Of a DNA stretch of 50,420 nucleotides, positions 39,701 to 48,700 are shown piece by piece. The position numbers and the translations under genes were made by a program. The DNA is from Apostichopus parvimensis (taxonomy: Eukaryota > Echinodermata > Holothuroidea > Aspidochirotida > Stichopodidae), in contig KN884606.1 of assembly GCA_000934455.1 (NCBI GenBank), positions 1 to 50,420 of the forward strand, read 5' to 3'. The notes below the pieces were generated by a model. It had not been told where the DNA came from and did no database searches. It saw nothing but the letters and a program-made list of their open reading frames with translations. Numbering within the stretch: the stretch's first letter is position 1; the number at the start of each line of letters is the position of its first letter.

Positions 39701-42700
39701 CACAATTATGAGAAAAAAATATTGAACCCTGATCTACAAAATTTGCTCTGCAATATATTTGCAATTCGTTATAATTCATTATGACAGCTGCATGATGGGA
39801 ATGGATTTCATTTTCAATAAAAACCATCGTTACTAGACTTATTAATAATGGTGAAAGTATTCTATAATACCAGGGTGATTACACTTTGAGAATGAGAATT
39901 AATGATAAACTAATGTGGTGGTGGTGGGTTGCAGACACAAGAATCAGAGCCTTTGACTATTACTGACTATTACTGTCTTTTTCAGCTTTACAAACTGGAT
40001 CAATTTTATTCCGCATATTCTTAGTGAATATCCAAAAGAAACAGGACTGCAAAGTTATTGACAAACTTGAAAATAGCAAAAAAATGTTTGGCTTTAATAA
40101 GATTTGAATCGGCGATAGAAGGGTTACAATCCTTGAGCTCTGCCAAATCAGCTATCCAACCCTTTGTTGGTGGCTATCCCTTGTTAGCCATTTCTTAACA
40201 TCCCTGGGCTCTGCCAAATCAGCTATCCAACCCTTTGTTGGTGGCTATCCCTTTATAGCCATTTCTTTACAATCCCTGGGCTCTGCCAAATCAGCTATCC
40301 AAACCCTTTGTTGGTGGCTATCCCTTTACAACCATTTCTTTGACTGGGTGCCAGTCAGTGGCAACAGTACCTGGTATACCAACTAACCAGGTATCGGTCA
40401 CATTAAAGATAATGTGTTAAGATTACTTACGTGGTGGTGGGTTGCAGACACAGATGTCACAACCATTGGAATCCTTCTGGAAGCCATGTTCACAGAACTG
40501 AGAACACATCACTGGTGGACATGTGTTACAGACACAGATATCACAACCGTTGGAATCAGTCTGGAAGCCGTGTTCACAGAACAAGGCACACATCACTGGT
40601 GGACATGTGTTACAGACACAGATATCACAACCGTTAGAATCAGTCTGGAAACCGTTTTCACAGAACATGGCACACATCACTGGTGGACAAGCTTCACATT
40701 CACAGATGTCACAGCCATTAGCATCCTTCTTGAATCCATTCTCACAGAACATGGTGCACATCATAGGTGCACAGGTTGCTGAAAATGAAACAATTTCAAT
40801 TTTACAACCATTACTGTGTTTCACAGCATTTCAAAATAGATTGGTTTTATTCTGCATATTTATAGTAATTATCCAAAAAAAACATGACTGGAAAATTATT
40901 GACAAACTTGAAAAAAGCAAAGAAATGTTTGGCTTTAATAAGATTTCAAAGGTAATGTGGTAAGATTTACTTACGTGGTGGTGGGTTGCAGACACAGATG
41001 TCACAACCATTAACATCCTTCTGGAAGCCATGTTCACAGAACTGAGCACACATCACTGGTGGACATGTGTTACAGACACAGATGTCACAACCGTTGGAAT
41101 CAGTCTGGAACCCGTTTTCACAGAACATGGCACACATCACTGGTGGACAAGCTTCACATTCACAGATGTCACAGCCATTGGCATCCTTCTTGAATCCATT
41201 CTCACAGAACATGGTGCACATCATAGGTGCACAGGTTGCTGAAAATGAAAAAAGTTCAGTTTTACAACTATTACTGTCTTTTTCAACGTTTACAAAATGT
41301 ATAGAATTTACTCTGCATATTCTTAGTGAATATCCAAAAGGAACGTGACTGGAAAATTATTCACAAACTTGAAAATAGCAAAGCAATGTTTGGTTTTAGT
41401 AAGATTTGAATTGGCGATCTCAGGATTACAATCCTTGAGCTCTGCCAAATCAGCTATCCTACAGTACCGCCAATAAGTAACTTGGTAAACCGCGCTCTTT
41501 TTTTGCGCTCAGTGCATTTAACCGCGCTCTATCTTTTGTTAAAACCCGCATTTAAATGCATTTAAATGCGGGTAATTGCGGGGAACTGTTTATCAGAGCG
41601 CAGATTCGGTCGGAAGGCTTCCCTAATTCTATTCATGCCCGCTAGAAGTGTGAAGTTCATTGTTACCAATGGCTGTAATCCTACTTAATTCCTTCCAATC
41701 CGGTAACAAAAGAATATCGATCGTCGCTGGTAGAAGGAAGACCAAAGGTTTATACTCGGTGTTAAGCATGTATCTTAAACTGTTTAAATTCAACATACAA
41801 AACAAATGTCCGCGCAAAAATATGTGCGCAAAATAGTTGACCATTAAAACCCCCAAAAAAGGAATTCACATTTTACCTGTACGAGGAAAATCATTGGTAC
41901 AGCAGGCTGTCGTCTGATGATTTGCATGCTACAGTACTGTATAACATTCTTACAATGTGCGTGAAACACTTGTTCTTAGTTAAACTTGGCAACTCGCCAA
42001 GAAACGATTGTCAGTGGAACGTCTATACATAGCGAAACAGCGAACCATATCCAATTCACCGAGTCTTGTCTCATATTCGTAAGCCTATGAACAGTACTCT
42101 ATATAAATCAGTGCAACGTTTCCTAGCCTACAGTAATGTGCCTAAAGTCCACACAAAACACGAGGCCTGATGTTACTACTAAAAATGATGTTACCCCGAA
42201 TTTCCCGAAAGGATAAAACACGAAGTTTCCTTCTTGCTTTTTATTACTTCTGGTAACCAGAACATATCGGGGAATAAAATAAACACGTATAAGAAAGGTT
42301 TTCCCCTTCAACACGTAACTATTCTCGTTTTAAACAAGTTTTACTCGCGCAGCACAGTACCATTCATAATTTGCATATTACACCAAATTTACACTCGGCG
42401 TCCAGATGGCGGGAAAATGTAACATCATGTTCAATTTGTTGTGTCGTTCCCACGGTGCGATGAACTTGTTGTCAAGTTCGAATGTCGATGACCTACTTAT
42501 GTTCTTTTAACAAATGTCAGTGGGAATTATGTGTGTAAATACTCGTGTTTTTCCACGTGTCATATATACATAGAAGTTTTACGTAAGCGGAGCGAATTTC
42601 GGGGAGGCTCGTTGATTGTGAGTAAGCACTTATCTAAGCATCAGTATTTGTGAAAAATATCGTAAGGTTTTTCAGATATTCTCTTTGAATGTCCCTCCAT

Positions 42701-45700
42701 ATATCTCTCTTTCTCCGTCCACTCAAAGCTCGACATTTACGCTAATTCTGTTAGGGGGAAATTATCGTAAATATCGAAATATCGCGATAACTTTTGAACT
42801 ATTTATCGTGACGGTAAAAAGCAAATATCGTCCAGCACTACCTCCACACTATGAATAGCGTTGTATCGATCGGTTCACTCCCATTGTGTCGGTGGTGAAT
42901 AGCGAGCGCGGGGAATTTGCGTTCCTTTATTTGGAGTGAGGGGAAAGTAGCGTTCCTTTATTTGGAGCGAGGTTAATTGCAGTTAAGCTGCGTTTTGCGC
43001 TGAATCGAGCTTATCTTTACCAAGTTACTTATTGGCGGTACTGTATCATTAACACAGGCCTACCGTCCCTTCACTCACTCTACCAGGAGCGAACATTAAA
43101 ATGTGTTAAAAATATATTGAATGATGATTTCCACCCAGCAACTGATTATTTCAAGTTCCTGCTTTCAGGCAAAAGAATGCGTACTTTTAAGGGTTCTAAA
43201 AGATTTACTGACAGTTTTTATCCTTCTGCTGTGAAGATATTCAATGCGCACCAAAACCGTTAAACAATTTTATACTTTGTAGACTTTATATTGGATATGA
43301 GGGCATTTATATATTTTTGTACGCTTTAATATTTTGTAGGTGCATTTTATATTTTGTTCATATTGATATTTTATAGGAACGTTTTCATATCTATGTATAT
43401 TATTATACGTCTTATATGTTGTTTACAATTTTTAATGTTTTGAGTTCTTGTTATCAACCAAGTTCCATTGTATTTTTATATGATTGCCTGAATAAATATC
43501 TATCTATATATCTATCTAAACCTTTGTTGGTGGCTATCCCTTTATAGCCATTTCTTTGCCAAGGTGCCAGTCTGTGGCAACAGTACCTGGTATACCAACT
43601 AACCAGGTATCGATCATTTCAAAGGTAATGTGGTAAGATTTACTTACGTGGTGGTGGGTTGCAGACACACAACCATTGGAATCCTTCTGGAAGCCGTGTT
43701 CACAGAACTGAGTACACATCACTGCTGGACATGTGTTACAGACACAGATATCACAACCGTTGGAATCAGTCTGGAAGCCGTGTTCACAGAACTGAGCACA
43801 CATCACTGGTGGACATGTATTACAGACACAGATATCACAACCATTAGAATCAGTTTGGAACCCGTTTTCACAGAACATGGCACACATCACTGGTGGACAA
43901 GCTTCACATTCACAGATGTCACAGCCATTAGCATCCTTCTTGAATCCATTCTCACAGAACATGGTGCACATCATAGGTGCACAGGTTGCTGAAAAATGAA
44001 ACAAGTTCAGTTTTACAGCTATTGCTGTCTTTTTCAATGTTTACAAAATGTATAGAATTTATTCTGCATATTCTGAGTAAATATCCAAAAGAAACCTAGC
44101 TGCAAAGTTATTGACAAACTTGAAAATATCAAAGAAATGTTTGGCTTTAATAAGATTTGAATCTGCGATAGTAGGGTTACAATCCTTGAGCTCTGCAAAA
44201 TCAGCTATCCAACCCTTTGTTGGTGGCTGTCCCTTAAAAGCTATTTCTTAACATCACTGGGCTCCGCCAAATCAGCTATCCAACCCTTTGTTATCGGCTA
44301 TCCCTTTATAGCCATTTCTTTACAATCCCTGGGCTCGTCAAAATAGCTATCCAACTCTTTGTTGGTGGCTGTCCTTTCATAGCCATTCTTTACCATCTCT
44401 GGGCTGTGCAAAATCAGCTATCCAACCCTTTGTTGGTGGCTATCCCTTTATAGCCATTTCTGAACAATCCCTTGGCTCGCCAAAATAGCTATCCAACTCT
44501 TTGTTGGTGGCTGTCCTTTCATAGCCATCCTTTACCATCTCTGGGCTGTGCAAAATCAGCTATCCAACCCTTTGTTGGTGGCGGTCCCTTTATATCTATT
44601 TCTTTACAATCCCTAGGCTCTGCCAATTCAGCTATCCAACCCTTTGTTAGTGGCTGTCCCTTTATAGCCATTTCTTTACAATCTCTGGGCTCTGCAAAAT
44701 CAGCTATCCAACCGTTTGTTGGTGGCTGTCCCTTATAGCCATTTCTTAACCATCACTGGGCTCTGCCAAAACAGCTATCCAACCCTTTGTTGGCTACAAT
44801 CCCTTTATAGCCATTTCTTTGCCGGGGCGCCAGTCAGTGGCAACAGTACCTGGTAAACCAACTAACCAGGTATCGATCACATTAAAGGTAATGTGGTAAG
44901 ATTACTTACGTGGTGGTGGGTTACAGACACAGATGTCACAACCATTGGAATCCTTCTGGAAGCCATGTTCACAGAACTGAGCACACATCACTGGTGGACA
45001 TGTGTTACAGACACAGATATCACAACCGTTGGAATCAGTCTGGAAGCCGTTTTCACAGAACATGGCACACATCACTGGTGGACAAGCTTCACATTCACAG
45101 ATATCACAACCGTTGGAATCAGTCTGGAAGCCGTTTTCACAGAACATGGCACACATCACTGGTGGACAAGCTTCACATTCACAGATATCACAGCCATTAG
45201 CATCCTTCTTGAATCCATTCTCACAGAACATGGTGCACATCATGGGTGCACAGGTTGCTGAAAAAATGAAACAAAGTCAGTTTTACAACTATGACTGTCT
45301 TTTTCAACATTTACAAAATGTATAGAATTTATTCTGCATATTCTTAGTAAATATCCAAAAGAAACCGGACTGCAAAGTTATTGACAAACTTAGAAATAGC
45401 AAAGAAATGTTTGGCTTTAATAAGATTTGAATCTGCGATCTCAGGGTTACAATCCTTGAGCTCTGCCAAAACAGCAATCCAACCCTTTGTTGGTGGCTGT
45501 CCCTTAAAAGGCATTTCTTTACCACCCCTGGGCTTTGCAAAATCAGCTATCCAACCCTGAGTTGGTGGCTGTCCCTTTATAGCCATGTCTTTGCCGGGGT
45601 GCCAGTCAGTGGCAACAGTACCTGGTATACCAACTAACCAGGTATCGGTCACATTAAAGATAATGTGGTAAGATTTACTTACGTGGTGGTGGGTTGCAGA

Positions 45701-48700
45701 CACAGATGTCACAACCATTGGAATCCTTCTGGAAGCCGTGTTCACAGAACTGAGTACACATCACTGCTGGACATGTGTTACAGACACAGATATCACAACC
45801 GTTGGAATCAGTCTGGAAGCCGTGTTCACAGAACTGAGCACACATCACTGGTGGACATGTATTACAGACACAGATATCACAACCATTAGAATCAGTTTGG
45901 AACCCGTTTTCACAGAACATGGCACACATCACTGGTGGACAAGCTTCACATTCACAGATGTCACAGCCATTAGCATCCTTCTTGAATCCATTCTCACAGA
46001 ACATGGTGCACATCATAGGTGCACAGGTTGCTGAAAAATGAAACAAGTTCAGTTTTACAGCTATTGCTGTCTTTTTCAATGTTTACAAAATGTATAGAAT
46101 TTATTCTGCATATTCTGAGTAAATATCCAAAAGAAACCTAGCTGCAAAGTTATTGACAAACTTGAAAATATCAAAGAAATGTTTGGCTTTAATAAGATTT
46201 GAATCTGCGATAGAAGGGTTACAATCCTTGAGCTCTGCCAAATCAGCTATCCAACCCTTTGTTGGTGGCTGTCCCTTAAAAGCCATTTCTTAACATCCCT
46301 GGGCTCCGCCAAATCAGCTATCCAACCCTTTGTTAGTGGCTTTCCCTTTATAGCCATTTCTTTACAATCCCTTGGCTCGTCAAAATAGCTATCCAACTCT
46401 TTGTTGGTGGCTGTCCTTTCATAGCCATTCTTTACCATCTCTGGGCTGTGCAAAATCAGCTATCCAACCCTTTGTTGGTGGCTATCCCTTTATAGCCATT
46501 TCTGTACAATCCCTTGGCTCGCCAAAATAGCTATCCAACTCTTTGTTGGTGGCTGTCCTTTCATAGCAATTCTTTACCATCTCTGGGCTGTGCAAAATCA
46601 GCTATCCAACCCTTTGTTGGTGGCTGTCCCTTTATATCTATTTCTTTACAATCCCTAGGCTCTGCCAATTCAGCTATCCAACCCTTTGTTAGTGGCTGTC
46701 CCTTTATAGCCATTTCTTAACAATCCCTGGGCTCTGCAAAATCAGCTATCCAACCGTTTGTTGGTTCTTTACCATCACTGGGCTCTGCCAAAACAGCTAT
46801 CCAACCCTTTGTTGGCTGCAATCCCTTTATAGCCATTTCTTTGCCGGGGCGCCAGTCAGTGGCAACAGTACCTGGTATACCAACTAACCAGGTATCGATC
46901 ACATTAATGGTAATGTGGTAAGATTTACTTACGTGGTGGTGGGTTGCAGACACAGATATCACAACCGTTGGAATCAGTCTGGAAGCCGTGTTCACAGAAC
47001 AAGGCACACATCACTGGTGGACATGTGTTACAGACACAGATATCACAACCTTTAGAATCAGTCTGGAAACCGTTTTCACAGAACATGGCACACATCACTG
47101 GTGGACAAGCTTCACATTCACAGATGTCACAGCCATTAGCATCCTTCTTGAATCCATTCTCACAGAACATGGTGCACATCATAGGTGCACAGGTTGCTGA
47201 AAATGAAACAAGTCCAGTTTTACAAATATTACTGTCTTTTTCAACGTTTACGAAATGTATAGAATTTATTCTGCATATTCGTAGTAAATATCCAAAAGAA
47301 ACCGGACTGCAAAGTTATTGACAAACTTGAAAATAGCAAAGAAATGTTTGGCCTTAATAAGATTTGAATCAGCGATCTCAGGGTTACAATCCTTGAGCTC
47401 TGCCAAATCAGCTATCCTACAGTACCGCCAATAAGTAACTTGGTAAACCGCGCTCTTTTTTTGCGCTCAGTGCATTTAACCGCGCTCTATCTTTTGTTAA
47501 AACCCGCATTTAAATGCATTTAAATGCGGGTAATTGCGGGGAACTGTTTATCAGAGCGCAGATTCGGTCGGAAGGCTTCCCTAATTCTATTCATGCCCGC
47601 TAGAAGTGTGAAGTTCATTGTTACCGTCAGACGGTCAATGGCTGTAATCCTACTTAATTCCTTCCAATCCGGTAACAAAAGAATATCGATCGTCGCTGGT
47701 AGAAGGAAGACCAAAGGTTTATACTCGGTGTTAAGCATGTATCTTAAACTGTTTAAATTCAACATACAAAACAAATGTCCGCGCAAAAATATGTGCGCAA
47801 AATAGTTGACCATTAAAACCCCCAAAAAAGGAATTCACATTTTACCTGTACGAGGAAAATCATTGGTACAGCAGGCTGTCGTCTGATGATTTGCATGCTA
47901 CAGTACTGTATAACATTCTTACAATGTGCGTGAAACACTTGTTCTTAGTTAAACTTGGCAACTCGCCAAGAAACGATTGTCAGTGGAACGTCTATACATA
48001 GCGAAACAGCGAACCATATCCAATTCACCGAGTCTTGTCTCATATTCGTAAGCCTATGAACAGTACTCTATATAAATCAGTGCAACGTTTCCTAGCCTAC
48101 AGTAATGTGCCTAAAGTCCACACAAAACACGAGGCCTGATGTTACTACTAAAAATGATGTTACCCCGAATTTCCCGAAAGGATAAAACACGAAGTTTCCT
48201 TCTTGCTTTTTATTACTTCTGGTAACCAGAACATATCGGGGAATAAAATAAACACGTATAAGAAAGGTTTTCCCCTTCAACACGTAACTATTCTCGTTTT
48301 AAACAAGTTTTACTCGCGCAGCACAGTACCATTCATAATTTGCATATTACACCAAATTTACACTCGGCGTCCAGATGGCGGGAAAATGTAACATCATGTT
48401 CAATTTGTTGTGTCGTTCCCACGGTGCGATGAACTTGTTGTCAAGTTCGAATGTCGATGACCTACTTATGTTCTTTTAACAAATGTCAGTGGGAATTATG
48501 TGTGTAAATACTCGTGTTTTTCCACGTGTCATATATACATAGAAGTTTTACGTAAGCGGAGCGAATTTCGGGGAGGCTCGTTGATTGTGAGTAAGCACTT
48601 ATCTAAGCATCAGTATTTGTGAAAAATATCGTAAGGTTTTTCAGATATTCTCTTTGAATGTCCCTCCATATATCTCTCTTTCTCCGTCCACTCAAAGCTC

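Noticed and set aside
40101-40162. Functional tRNA-Tyr gene on the minus strand
   Set aside because: No complementary acceptor stem, weak B box, and seven intronic copies amplified with exons; treated as a tRNA-derived relic.
42123-42314. 63-codon frame conserved in both composite copies (also 48092-48283)
   Set aside because: The two copies are identical in DNA throughout, so conservation says nothing about coding; no transposase-like motif.
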